From assembly GCA_964491665.1 (NCBI GenBank), contig CAZBII010000058.1, positions 1 to 23,497 of the forward strand: DNA of 23,497 bases, in the 5' to 3' direction. This stretch comes from Ch67 sp964491665. GTDB lineage: Bacteria > Pseudomonadota > Gammaproteobacteria > Pseudomonadales > Ketobacteraceae. Each line of letters begins with the position of its first letter. Position 1 is the stretch's first letter. Positions 7,944-15,778 of this stretch are shown here, piece by piece. Under the pieces are notes generated by a model that was given only the letters and a program-made list of their open reading frames with translations, did no database searches and was not told where the DNA came from. The translations under genes were made by a program, and so were the position numbers.

Positions 7944-8161
7944 AATGTCTCACCCGACGGAGGAAAAGGACTTCCTTCATCTTAGCAGACAGCCAAACAG
8001 GTCTCTGCCCGAGCACGGAAATTCCACATTCCATTCATTTTTCTCAATGAATTGCAGTGTTGCCCCGCGCCGTGCTTGGCGCTGGCGGTCCCAGCGGGTT
8101 ATCTTTGCGCCGATGCGGTGCAACATCCGCCAGTACAACAAAAACGAAAAAGGAAATGCCC
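7944..8161. promoter_or_regulatory. Divergent intergenic region with a 20-bp palindrome
   Basis: These 218 bases separate the diguanylate cyclase gene from the exported-protein gene and must hold promoters for both. The most notable element is ATTCATT (8033-8039) with AATGAAT (8046-8052), perfect 7-base arms around a 6-base spacer. A smaller GGAA-A-TTCC palindrome lies just before it. I could not place a convincing sigma-70 promoter. Confidence 0.35.
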
Positions 8162-9451
8162 ATGTCGTTCAGCCGATTAACGGGAACCCTGCTAGGCCTG
8201 CTGCTGGCGGGTAGCAGTTTCGCCAGTCCCACGCCGCCGCCACCACTCAGTTCCATCGATGCCTACAAGGTCATCACCATCGAAGGTGAGGACATGCCCA
8301 TGGCACTGGGACAGAATCTTGACGATCTCTCGATTGCCTCCATCCAGGACAACGTGATGGAGCCGGTGCCGTTCCAGATCGACCAGTACAACACCGGCGG
8401 TGCGATCTATTTTGAAGGCTGGGAAGTGCCCATGGCCGGCGACGCGAAAAAGCTGGATACCACCGACAAGCTGCTGTTCCTGCTCAAGGATGCCGGCGTG
8501 CGGCGCCAGCCCGGCGATCCCTATGACGGTGAGGTGCTGGCGGAAATCAAGCTGCGGGATGGCGCCGGCTACGAGCGTTTCGTCTATCTGGTGCGCGGTT
8601 CCCGGTTGCGGTCCGAGGAACAGTACGTGCGTTACAGCGCCGAGATGGGTCTGGTGGAAACCGATTTCTATTCCCTGCGCTACAACCGCAAGAATCATCT
8701 GAAGTGGGACGATTTCCAGTTCACCAATTATGTGGGCGAGCGTCCGCTGGACTCCATGAAGCTGCGGCTGAATGCGGGACTGGTGTCGTCGATTGCCCCC
8801 ACCGAACTCAACAACGACGATCTGGTGGCGGTTCCCACCGGGGAAAAGATCGGGCCGATCCGCACCACCACCCAGCTGGATTTCACGCTCTATCTGCTCA
8901 AGCTGCCGCTGCTGCAGCTCAGTCTGCAGATCCATCACTATCCCAAGATCATCATGTACGACGTGCGCGGCATCATGCCGCCGCTACGCCGCCAGCTGCT
9001 GGATGATCCCAGCCTCACCATGTCGCTCGATGCCAACCGCCTGCTGGGCTCCACCATGCGCATGGCCAATGGTCCTGCCGAACCGGGCATTGTCGACGGC
9101 AAGATCGATCCCATTGAACAGCAGATGCGCGCCACCCATTTCACCCGCGACAACAATTGGTACTGGGTCAGCACCAAGCGCAACCTGGATATCGTGGCGT
9201 TCCTGGATTATCTGGGGGATTTCAACGAGCCGATTTCGCCGTTTATTGAGGACGACCTGACCAAGGAAGATCCGCCGGAAGTGTTCCCCGGCCAGCTGCC
9301 CAATGTGGGTTACCGCATCGACAGCTTTCCGGAAAAGGGCTTTGTCGGGTTTGTGGTGAGCATCTACGCCAGCGATGGCTTTGAGGGCGATCCGCAACAG
9401 TTCACGCGCCAGCTGCGCAGCGTGCCTGAAATCCAGGTGCGGCCGCTGTAA
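8162..9451 (+). CDS. Exported protein of unknown function (429 residues)
   Basis: I do not recognise a named family with certainty. The ATG at 8162 has AAAGGA 7 bases upstream, which favours it over the ATG at 8156. A clean signal peptide follows (MSFSRLTGTLLGLLLAGSSFA, cleavage near residue 21), then a Pro-rich stretch (PTPPPP), so the mature protein is periplasmic or outer-membrane associated. It lacks further membrane helices and the terminal aromatic residue of a porin. The N-terminal part contains VPFQID (about 69-74) and TDKLLFLLKDAG (about 101-112), which resemble segments of large beta-rich exported proteins. The rest is mixed strand with many charged residues and no catalytic motif I can name. 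Codon use matches the neighbours and the frame is intact. It is divergent from the diguanylate cyclase and convergent with the following minus-strand operon. Confidence 0.85.
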   Translation: MSFSRLTGTLLGLLLAGSSFASPTPPPPLSSIDAYKVITIEGEDMPMALGQNLDDLSIASIQDNVMEPVPFQIDQYNTGGAIYFEGWEVPMAGDAKKLDTTDKLLFLLKDAGVRRQPGDPYDGEVLAEIKLRDGAGYERFVYLVRGSRLRSEEQYVRYSAEMGLVETDFYSLRYNRKNHLKWDDFQFTNYVGERPLDSMKLRLNAGLVSSIAPTELNNDDLVAVPTGEKIGPIRTTTQLDFTLYLLKLPLLQLSLQIHHYPKIIMYDVRGIMPPLRRQLLDDPSLTMSLDANRLLGSTMRMANGPAEPGIVDGKIDPIEQQMRATHFTRDNNWYWVSTKRNLDIVAFLDYLGDFNEPISPFIEDDLTKEDPPEVFPGQLPNVGYRIDSFPEKGFVGFVVSIYASDGFEGDPQQFTRQLRSVPEIQVRPL

Positions 9452-9473
9452 CGGCAGCCTGGGCAGCCGCAAC

Positions 9474-9511
9474 AAAAAACCGGCCGGATGCTGTGGGCAT
9501 CACGGCCGGTT
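9474..9511 (-). terminator. Rho-independent terminator of the coiled-coil/small exported protein operon
   Basis: A 9-bp stem (AACCGGCCG at 9478-9486 with its complement at 9503-9511) is extended by an inner GATGC/GCATC stem with one bulged base. On the minus strand it is followed by six T residues (9479-9474), a textbook intrinsic terminator 27 bases past the stop at 9538. The hairpin may also slow transcription from the convergent plus-strand gene, but there is no T-tract in that direction. Confidence 0.85.
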
Positions 9512-9537
9512 GGAGCTAACCGCTCATCTTCGCTCGA

Positions 9538-10044
9538 TTATTCGGTCTCGCCTTCATGCAGGGTGGCCTGCGCCAGGGCAAACTCACAGGCGGGGCTCTG
9601 GCCCTGGCTGGTCTTGCTGGTCAGGGTCAGCGTCTTGCCATCGGTCACGATGGAGTAGCCGCCATCCCGTTCCACCACCTTCAGTTCCACGTTGTCGTCA
9701 CTCATGATCAGGTTCTGGAACAGGATCTGCTTGAATGACTGGTGCGGATGGTCGATGTAGAACTCGGTGTAGTACTTGCCGCCGTCCACATCCAGCGTCA
9801 CAAAGGTGGTTTCATTGGTGGTGTAGAAGTTGGCGGCACAGGTGTCCTTGCCCACTCCACCTTTCATTTCGATGCGGCCCACGCCGGAGCGGAACTTGCT
9901 GATGGTGTCATTCAGCAGGTTCTTGAATTCCTGGTGCACAGCGCCGTTTTCCCGCGGCACTTTCACAATCGTGCTGTCGGCCAGCGCAATGCCCGAGCCG
10001 AGCAGGGCAAACATCATGGAGCAACTCAGTATTGTTGTTTTCAT
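9538..10044 (-). CDS. Small exported protein of unknown function (168 residues)
   Basis: I do not recognise this protein. From the ATG at 10044 (AGGAG 6 bases upstream) it has a signal peptide ending near Ala22 (SGIALA, then DSTIV). The mature domain is about 146 residues, rich in beta-strand-like segments (FVTLDVDGGKYYTEFYID, VELKVVERDGGYSIVTDG, KTLTLTSK). Two cysteines, Cys69 and Cys153, are the only ones in the mature part and could form a disulphide. A longer in-frame start at 10182 lies inside the upstream gene and is Cys-rich, so it is rejected. The gene follows the coiled-coil protein after only 13 bases, with its ribosome site right behind that gene's stop, and the pair ends at a strong terminator. 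That arrangement suggests the two exported proteins work together. Confidence 0.85.
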   Translation of the reverse strand: MKTTILSCSMMFALLGSGIALADSTIVKVPRENGAVHQEFKNLLNDTISKFRSGVGRIEMKGGVGKDTCAANFYTTNETTFVTLDVDGGKYYTEFYIDHPHQSFKQILFQNLIMSDDNVELKVVERDGGYSIVTDGKTLTLTSKTSQGQSPACEFALAQATLHEGETE

Positions 10045-10057
10045 GGCGCTCTCCTGT

Positions 10058-11674
10058 TTAACGCAGATGCTGAACCAGCAACTTTGGCAGCTGCTTGGCT
10101 TCTTCGGACAGCAGCAGTTTGTGGGCATTGCTGTCACCCGCAAAATACAGCCGCTTCTGGTCGGAATCGATGTTGCCGGCAATGTCGAAGCGGCCGGTGG
10201 CGGTGGGCACGTTCACCACCTTGCCGCTGTTGTCCAGACTGGGGATCTGGCGCTGGAAGTCCAGCGGGCCGCCGGCATCCTTCTGCCAGCGGTTATAGAA
10301 GTGCTTGATGTTGGCAGTGATCAGACGCTTCCTGGCGGACTTGATGCACTCCACATATTCGGCGTTGCTCATTTCGTCTTTCGGGTCAGGGCGGCTGCAG
10401 GTGCCGCGGGTGTCGTAGACGATGTTGGCGCGCAGGTTCTGTTCGCCGATCGGGTCCAGGGCTGCCAGGAAATCAATGGTGCGGGATTCGGAAAACGCCA
10501 CCTGGGTTGCGGCTTCGATGGCGGCGCCACCGCCCAGGCCATGGCCGATCAGCACCAGCTTGGCATCCTTCGGAATCTGGCGCAGGTAGCTGCGGAACAC
10601 GTCCTTGAAGCCGTCGGTGGACTGTGCGCTGTTGCCGCCCAGTCCGTTCCAGCTGGCCTGGATGTATTTGGCGCCGTAGGATTCCACCCAGTTTTTCAGA
10701 TGCAGCGTCTGCTCGATTTCCGGCTCCTGATTGCCGGAAATCACAAATACATAGGAGGTGTAATCCGTGCGGTCCAGCGGCGGCACGGGAACCATACGGG
10801 CGGCGGCAGTGGTTACCGGGGCGGCAGCCGGAATCGCGGCAGGTGCCGGTTTGCTGGTCTGGGCGGCGGCGGCGATCCGGGCCTGCTGCTGGGCTGCCTG
10901 TTCGCGCTTGAACTGCGCGGCCAGCGATTGATACGACTCCTGCTGTTGTCCCAGGCGATTGCGCTCGGAACGGTTCAGGTTGCGCTGGTTCTGCAGCTCG
11001 GCATTCAGGCGGTCACGCTTGGCCAGCAGGCCGGCAATGCGGGGGTCCTTGTCCAGCGAGGAATCATCGGTTTCGCTCTCGACACTGCTCAGCTGGTTCT
11101 GCATGGCGTCGAGTTCGGCGCGAGCCTGCTGCAGATTCTGCTCCAGTTGCTGGCGCCGGCTGTTCAGCGTTTCCAGCTGGCGCTGGTAGTCGGCCTGGCG
11201 CTTCTGGAATTCACCGTCTTCCAGGCTCTGCTTGACCACGTTGAGGGCGGCGAAACGCTGCTTGTCGCGGTCGATGTCGCGCTTGACTTCATCGATGTCG
11301 GAATTGACCAGGCCCATGTCCTTTTCGATGCGCTCGATTTCAAAGGTCTGCTTTTTCAGATCGCGCTTGGCATCGAAGACCTGCTTGCGGCCCTCGCTGC
11401 GCTCGTCGCGCACCTGTTTGCGCTGGGCCTGAATCTGCTGCTCGATGCTGCGCAGATCCTTCTCCAGACCGGCAATGCGGCTTTCGTTGGCGGCGAGGCT
11501 TTTGTTGATGCTCTGGATCTGGGCGGCGCTGCTGTCCAGCTGGGCTTTGGTAACCGCCGCAGCAGGAGTGGCGCACAGCAGTGCGGCCAGCGTGATTGCA
11601 AGGAAGGGGACGGTGCGTTTTCCCTGTGCCGTCCGGACGGTCCATGTGTGCTTGCAGGATGTCAATCTAACCAT
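10058..11674 (-). CDS. Exported coiled-coil protein with a lipase-like alpha/beta-hydrolase domain lacking the nucleophile Ser
   Basis: This 538-residue protein is of unrecognised function. It has a signal peptide with a long n-region (cleavage near residue 40, ATPAAA). A Gln/Arg/Glu-rich coiled coil spans about 45-270, followed by an Ala/Pro linker (about 268-300) and a C-terminal domain (about 305-538). The C-terminal domain reads like a lipase-type alpha/beta hydrolase: FVISGN, then LVLIGHGLGGGAAIEAA (about 373-389), then LAALDPIG with Asp407, and a late His518 (SNAHK). The nucleophile elbow, usually GHSLGG, has Gly379 in place of Ser, which suggests a non-catalytic binding role. Codon GGC differs by one base from Ser AGC. 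The ATG at 11674 has no strong ribosome site, but it gives a complete signal peptide. The N-terminal half is a generic periplasmic coiled coil, so similarity there means little. It is the first gene of a two-gene operon. Confidence 0.85.
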   Translation of the reverse strand: MVRLTSCKHTWTVRTAQGKRTVPFLAITLAALLCATPAAAVTKAQLDSSAAQIQSINKSLAANESRIAGLEKDLRSIEQQIQAQRKQVRDERSEGRKQVFDAKRDLKKQTFEIERIEKDMGLVNSDIDEVKRDIDRDKQRFAALNVVKQSLEDGEFQKRQADYQRQLETLNSRRQQLEQNLQQARAELDAMQNQLSSVESETDDSSLDKDPRIAGLLAKRDRLNAELQNQRNLNRSERNRLGQQQESYQSLAAQFKREQAAQQQARIAAAAQTSKPAPAAIPAAAPVTTAAARMVPVPPLDRTDYTSYVFVISGNQEPEIEQTLHLKNWVESYGAKYIQASWNGLGGNSAQSTDGFKDVFRSYLRQIPKDAKLVLIGHGLGGGAAIEAATQVAFSESRTIDFLAALDPIGEQNLRANIVYDTRGTCSRPDPKDEMSNAEYVECIKSARKRLITANIKHFYNRWQKDAGGPLDFQRQIPSLDNSGKVVNVPTATGRFDIAGNIDSDQKRLYFAGDSNAHKLLLSEEAKQLPKLLVQHLR

Positions 11675-11963
11675 GATGACTCGATACTTTTTAGTTCTTA
11701 GTTATTGTCATTCTGTATTGCTGCCGGCTGACGGGCGGTGCTGACTGCCGATGTTCAGCGGGCGAGAAAAAAAATGTCAACGCTTCAGTTTTGTGCGGTG
11801 CGTCACGCGCACCAGAATAATTCCCCCCTCCTGCCGGTGCAAGGGCCGTTCGGCTGAAGGGGTCTCTCCATTGACTGATAGTGCCATGAAGATGTGTTAC
11901 AGACTGTTTTAACCGTGTGCTGGTTTGGTCACGGACCGTCCAGTCAATGAGACTCAGGGCAAT
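11675..11963. other. Intergenic region upstream of the coiled-coil operon
   Basis: There is no credible gene in these bases. On the minus strand a perfect TTGACA (11780-11775) could be a -35 for the coiled-coil operon, but the bases 17 further on (TGAACA) make a poor -10. Inverted repeats are present: GGTGCG (11797-11802) with CGCACC (11808-11813), and CATTGACTG (11869-11877) with CAGTCAATG (11941-11949). I cannot assign a function to either. Confidence 0.4.
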
Positions 11964-11988
11964 AAAAAGGGGTGCCGGAGCACCCCTT
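11964..11988 (-). terminator. Rho-independent terminator of the DUF1302-DUF1329 operon
   Basis: The stem AAGGGGTGC (11967-11975) pairs perfectly with GCACCCCTT (11980-11988) around a 4-base loop. On the minus strand a run of T residues (11968-11964) follows it. It lies about 30 bases past the DUF1329 stop codon at 12017 and is a clear intrinsic terminator. Confidence 0.88.
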
Positions 11989-12016
11989 CTGGCAGAACCG
12001 TAAACCGGTCTGACGA

Positions 12017-13399
12017 TCAGCGCACGCCCTCCTGGCGCAGGGCGTTCGGCTTGTACTCCACCTTCGAGAACTTCTTGTTCCAGTTGGCGCCGCTGGCTTC
12101 CTCGTTCTCAAAGCCCAGGGCCAGGTAGCGGCCGGCGTTGAGGTCATAGAGGGTTTCCAGGGCGTAACCAGCCACCTGGGCGTTATAGAAGAACATGTTG
12201 TGGGATTCCGCTACCCGCCACAGGTTGCCACGGCCGTCGTAATGGTCGATTTCCGAGGCAATCCAGCTGTCTTCGTCGATGAAGAAGTTGCGCTGGGCGT
12301 AGATGTGACGCAGGCCCGGCTTGAGCTTGGCCTCCACCACCCAGACCCGGTGCAGTTCATAGCGCGCGAAGTCCTGGTTGATATGGCCCGGCTTGATCAT
12401 GTCGTCGTATTTCAGGCCTTTCTCATCCAGTTTGTAGGAGTTGTACGGGATGTAGATCTCCTTCTTGCCCACCAGGGTCCAGTCGTAACGGTCTGGAGAG
12501 CCGTTGTACAGGTCGAAGTTGTCGGAGGTGCGCATGCCGTCCGCAGCGGTACCCGGACCGTCATAGGCCACCTGCGGTGCGCGGCGTACCCGGCGCTGGC
12601 CGGCGTTGTATACCCACGCGCGACGGGGTTCCTTCACCTGGTCGATGGTTTCATGCACCAGCAGTACGTTACCGGCCAGACGCGCCGGCGCCACCACCTG
12701 CTGCTTGAAGAAGAACATGACGTTCTCTTCCTCGCCCGGATCGATGTCGGTCAGCTTGTTGCGCAGGGCGAACTCGTCCTTGAACATGACCATGGTGTAG
12801 GCGCCGTTGGCCTGCGGAGTGGCCTGACCGATGGTGCGCTCCAGGCCGTCACCGCGGAAGCGGGCGATATGGTTCCAGACCGCTTCCAGGCCGTTCTTGG
12901 GAATCGGGAACGGATAGCCCTGCAGATTCAGACCTTTCAGGCCGGTCACACCCACCGTTTCGGTTTCCACGGCATTTTTCTTGGTCAGATCCACCACGAA
13001 GTCGGGCCAGTTGACGGGGCGACGGCTCTTGTACACCGGCAGGCGGTAGCTGCTGGGATACTTCTGCAGCATCGCGATCTGGCCCGGTGTCAGGTTGGCC
13101 TTGTACTGCTCCATGTTCTGGGCGGTGATCACGAATTCCGGCTTGTCCTCGGGATAAGGGTTGCAGAGGAACTCGCCACCTTTATAGCAGGCCGGGGGTG
13201 TTTTCAGGCTGCCATCCCAGGCCGGAATGGTGCCGGCGGCATTGCCGGCCTTTTCCGATCCGACGACGGTCAGTTCGTTGCCGCCCAGTTTGGCGGCTTC
13301 TGCCGGGTCCACCTTGGCCATGGCCGGAGACGCAGCCAGGGCAGCCGTCATCATGGCTGCCGCCAGCGCTTTCTTGTTGAACAGTGATTTCAGATCCAT
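12017..13399 (-). CDS. DUF1329-family periplasmic protein
   Basis: This 460-residue exported protein belongs to the DUF1329 family, which is regularly encoded next to a DUF1302 outer-membrane protein in pseudomonads and relatives. The signal peptide (cleavage near Ala28, SPAMA) is followed by the family's typical mature N-terminus, AAKLGGNELTVVGSEKAGN, then GTIPAWDG. Further conserved stretches are PVYKSRRPVNWPDF, GYPFPIP and the long beta-rich core with DRYDWTLVGKKEIYIPYN. A Cys71-Cys79 pair may form a disulphide. The fold is thought to resemble lipid-binding LolA-like sheets; I offer that as inference. The ATG at 13399 has a GAGGGG site upstream. It follows the DUF1302 gene by 20 bases and ends at the terminator at 11964. 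Its molecular role is not established; links to hydrophobic substrates or lipids are plausible. Confidence 0.92.
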   Translation of the reverse strand: MDLKSLFNKKALAAAMMTAALAASPAMAKVDPAEAAKLGGNELTVVGSEKAGNAAGTIPAWDGSLKTPPACYKGGEFLCNPYPEDKPEFVITAQNMEQYKANLTPGQIAMLQKYPSSYRLPVYKSRRPVNWPDFVVDLTKKNAVETETVGVTGLKGLNLQGYPFPIPKNGLEAVWNHIARFRGDGLERTIGQATPQANGAYTMVMFKDEFALRNKLTDIDPGEEENVMFFFKQQVVAPARLAGNVLLVHETIDQVKEPRRAWVYNAGQRRVRRAPQVAYDGPGTAADGMRTSDNFDLYNGSPDRYDWTLVGKKEIYIPYNSYKLDEKGLKYDDMIKPGHINQDFARYELHRVWVVEAKLKPGLRHIYAQRNFFIDEDSWIASEIDHYDGRGNLWRVAESHNMFFYNAQVAGYALETLYDLNAGRYLALGFENEEASGANWNKKFSKVEYKPNALRQEGVR

Positions 13400-13419
13400 G
13401 TTGTTATGTCCCCCTCAAA

Positions 13420-15444
13420 TCAGAATGACGCAGATGCGCTGATGGTTGCGAAATCGCGATCAGCCAGCTGGTTGTAAGGTTCCGCACCGAAGAAGTCGGT
13501 GTAGCCGACACTTACGGTGTAGGTGTTCAGGTATTCCGCTTCCAGCGAAACGCCCACTGACTTGCGGTGCTTGATGAAGTTGGCGATGGGGCTGGGGGTG
13601 GTACCGGCAACATCGTGGCTGAACGCCAGGGACGGACGCAGGTTTACGCCCGCAAAGACGTTCGAATACTCGCCGGTGAAGCGGGTCTTGTAGCCCCAGG
13701 CGCCGCTGGTGGGGAAGTAATCGTCTTCGTAGTGGGCGGCGGTGCGGCCGGCGGCATCCAATCCCGCCAGGAAAGTGGCATACGGGATATAGATGTTGTC
13801 AGCGGTAGTGAGTGGGCTGGCCCCGGCGCTATACAGCACTGTGGTATTGGGGATCCACGGATGGTATAGGGTTGCGTTATACCCGCTGTTCAGTAGTGCC
13901 TTGTCTTTGTCCGGCAGGTTGAGGTAGGAACCTGCGATGTCCAGCAGCACGGTCCAGCGTGAAGCACCGAGAATCTGGTCGAAGAAGTGGATAAAGGAAA
14001 TTTCCGCTTGGTAATAGTCTTCCAGCACGTAACCGGGTGCCGCTTCTCCCTGGCTATATTTGCTATAGCAGTCATAGGCAACGGGTGCGTCCCAGCAGCT
14101 CAGCGACGGCAGGCCCAGTGCACCGGCAAGGGTATCGCCATCTTCACGCTGGAAGGGTTGGTCCTTGCGCATGCTGACTTCGCCGGCTACGGCCGTGTCG
14201 CCACCGGGCAGACCCATGTTCAGGGTGGTGTTAAAGCTCACCCCGTATAACTGAATGTCCTCCGGATACTCGATATAGAAATCAGCGTATGGCAGCAAGC
14301 CGATGGCTGCGAGAGGACCCAGCGCCGGGGCGGTAATCATAGCTCCTTCACGGACGATCGAAAGCGGGGCATTTGCGCTCGGGCCGGCCGGAATATCCGG
14401 CATGTGACCGGAAATCAGGGGCGTCTGCGAATGGTAGTTGATGTAGTAGGCGCCAAACTCGGTTTCGATTGCTTGGGCAAAGTAGCGTGCTGCCAGACCG
14501 AACTGTCCGGTGTCTTCTGCTTCGTCGTCGGCGCCGCGCTTCAAGCGCATGCTTTCAGATGCATAAGGTGTTGAAGGCTGGGTCAAGCTGGGGCTGCTGG
14601 TTTCAGTACCGCTGGCATAGAATCCGCCATAGCAGTTCGGACCCGCCAGATCCGTAGTAGAGAAGAAGGTGCCGCAGGCCGGCAGCTCGGTTTCCTTCCA
14701 GTCCAGCAGGATAAAGCTTTCCAGTGAGAAGTTTTCGGTCAGACCCAGCGAGCCATAAATGGCGTTCAGCGGGATCAGCGCATCCTTCACTTCCGAGCCG
14801 GGCGTCAGGATGGCGTTCACATCAATAGGGTTGATGGTATTGATACCGTTGGCGAAGAGAACGCTTTCACCCCAGCTGATCACCTGCTTGCCCACGCGCA
14901 CGTTCAGCGGCATGTCGCCCAGGTCGAAATCACCCCAGACAAAGGCGTCCAGAATATCGCCACCAGCGCCCTGGCTCTGGGCTGGTTCCAGCGGGTCGCC
15001 CTGTGAATCGCGGCGGTAGAATGCCGGATGATCGGTCACACCATCCCCATTCACCAGGCGATTGTCATAGAAAGCTTTGCCACGGATGAAGGCGCCGAAA
15101 TTCTGGTAGTTCATTTCCACATCGGCAGTGACTTTGACTGTCTCGGAATAGGTAGAGCCTTTTTTCCAGTTCAGGTTGCCGTTGTCCTGCGAGCCGGTGC
15201 CGTGATAGTGGTGCTGGCCGGAATTTTGACCTGCATTAGTAGCAGCTGCTGCGTTGTAATCACCCACACCGCGATAGTCACGATCGCTGATCCGCCAGCC
15301 GGCGCCGGCCGAAATGGTGGTATCCGTCTGGATCTTGAAATCGCCGCTTTCATATTCGAACAATGCATAAGCCGGAGTCACGGCGCCGACAGCTGCCAGG
15401 GCAGCAGTCAGTGCGGTCACCTTGAAGGGGTTGAGATTTGCCAT
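13420..15444 (-). CDS. DUF1302-family outer-membrane protein
   Basis: This is a 674-residue protein of the DUF1302 family, predicted to be an outer-membrane beta-barrel. It has a signal peptide (cleavage near Ala27, VTPAYA), then the characteristic start FEYESGDFKIQTDTTISAG, the LDAFVWGDFDLGDMPLNVRVGKQVISWGES block, and NAIYGSLGLTENFSLESF. The last residue is Phe, the usual outer-membrane insertion signal, and amphipathic strands alternate throughout. Cysteines in PACGTFF and GPNCYGG are probably disulphide-linked. I use the ATG at 15444, with GGAG 10 bases upstream; a TTG nine bases earlier is too close to that site. Co-transcription with DUF1329 (20-base gap) implies an envelope complex, perhaps for handling hydrophobic compounds. 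Substrate and direction of transport are unknown. Confidence 0.92.
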   Translation of the reverse strand: MANLNPFKVTALTAALAAVGAVTPAYALFEYESGDFKIQTDTTISAGAGWRISDRDYRGVGDYNAAAATNAGQNSGQHHYHGTGSQDNGNLNWKKGSTYSETVKVTADVEMNYQNFGAFIRGKAFYDNRLVNGDGVTDHPAFYRRDSQGDPLEPAQSQGAGGDILDAFVWGDFDLGDMPLNVRVGKQVISWGESVLFANGINTINPIDVNAILTPGSEVKDALIPLNAIYGSLGLTENFSLESFILLDWKETELPACGTFFSTTDLAGPNCYGGFYASGTETSSPSLTQPSTPYASESMRLKRGADDEAEDTGQFGLAARYFAQAIETEFGAYYINYHSQTPLISGHMPDIPAGPSANAPLSIVREGAMITAPALGPLAAIGLLPYADFYIEYPEDIQLYGVSFNTTLNMGLPGGDTAVAGEVSMRKDQPFQREDGDTLAGALGLPSLSCWDAPVAYDCYSKYSQGEAAPGYVLEDYYQAEISFIHFFDQILGASRWTVLLDIAGSYLNLPDKDKALLNSGYNATLYHPWIPNTTVLYSAGASPLTTADNIYIPYATFLAGLDAAGRTAAHYEDDYFPTSGAWGYKTRFTGEYSNVFAGVNLRPSLAFSHDVAGTTPSPIANFIKHRKSVGVSLEAEYLNTYTVSVGYTDFFGAEPYNQLADRDFATISASASF

Positions 15445-15778
15445 CAGAGTCAAACTCCATTCAGTTTGTTTTTATAGAGAAGACCAAGCTGTGCTTGAAC
15501 CGGAAGGGACAGATAGCAAGAAGGGGTGGTGGAGAGAGGCAGCAATCCAGGTACTTTCTTGTTATCTGTTTGTTTACCCGACCAATAGACGCACCTTCGC
15601 ACTTTGGTTAGCAAAAAATATATACGTTAAATTACAGAACGTGAAATTTTCTTAAAACATTTTTTCAGATTGGCCGCGAATCGTTGTTTTTTTGGCAGAT
15701 ACGACCCGATATATGGAAAAAACGGCTAGCTGTGACGGTTTTTATTATGTTTAGCGCTTTGCTGATTCCACTTGTACA
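15445..15778. other. AT-rich intergenic region between the DUF1302 operon and uvrD
   Basis: This 334-base divergent region is clearly richer in A and T than the genes around it and has no credible gene. It should carry the promoters of both flanking genes; the best minus-strand candidate is annotated separately. For uvrD, a TACAAT (15775-15780) lies about 8 bases before the ATG at 15788 but has no good -35. Confidence 0.5.
15617..15645 (-). promoter_or_regulatory. Candidate sigma-70 promoter of the DUF1302-DUF1329 operon
   Basis: On the minus strand TTCACG (15645-15640) and TATATT (15622-15617) are 17 bases apart, matching the consensus at 4 of 6 and 5 of 6 positions. The predicted start near 15609 would leave a leader of about 165 bases before the ATG at 15444. 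A weaker TATAAA (15476-15471) is an alternative -10 closer to the gene. Confidence 0.4.

Noticed and set aside
6135..7985. Long plus-strand open frame opposite the diguanylate cyclase gene
   Set aside because: It is a Gln/His-rich antisense frame without motifs; the minus strand has intact GGDEF and 7TMR-DISM domains.
9830..11701. Long plus-strand open frame opposite the coiled-coil operon
   Set aside because: Its Leu/Gly/Val-rich, low-complexity translation mirrors the Gln/Glu-rich coiled coil on the other strand. It spans the boundary of two minus-strand genes and has no convincing start.
11797..11813. GGTGCG/CGCACC inverted repeat in the 11675-11963 gap
   Set aside because: It is short and GC-rich, with no T-tract and no clear position relative to a promoter. 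It could be chance.
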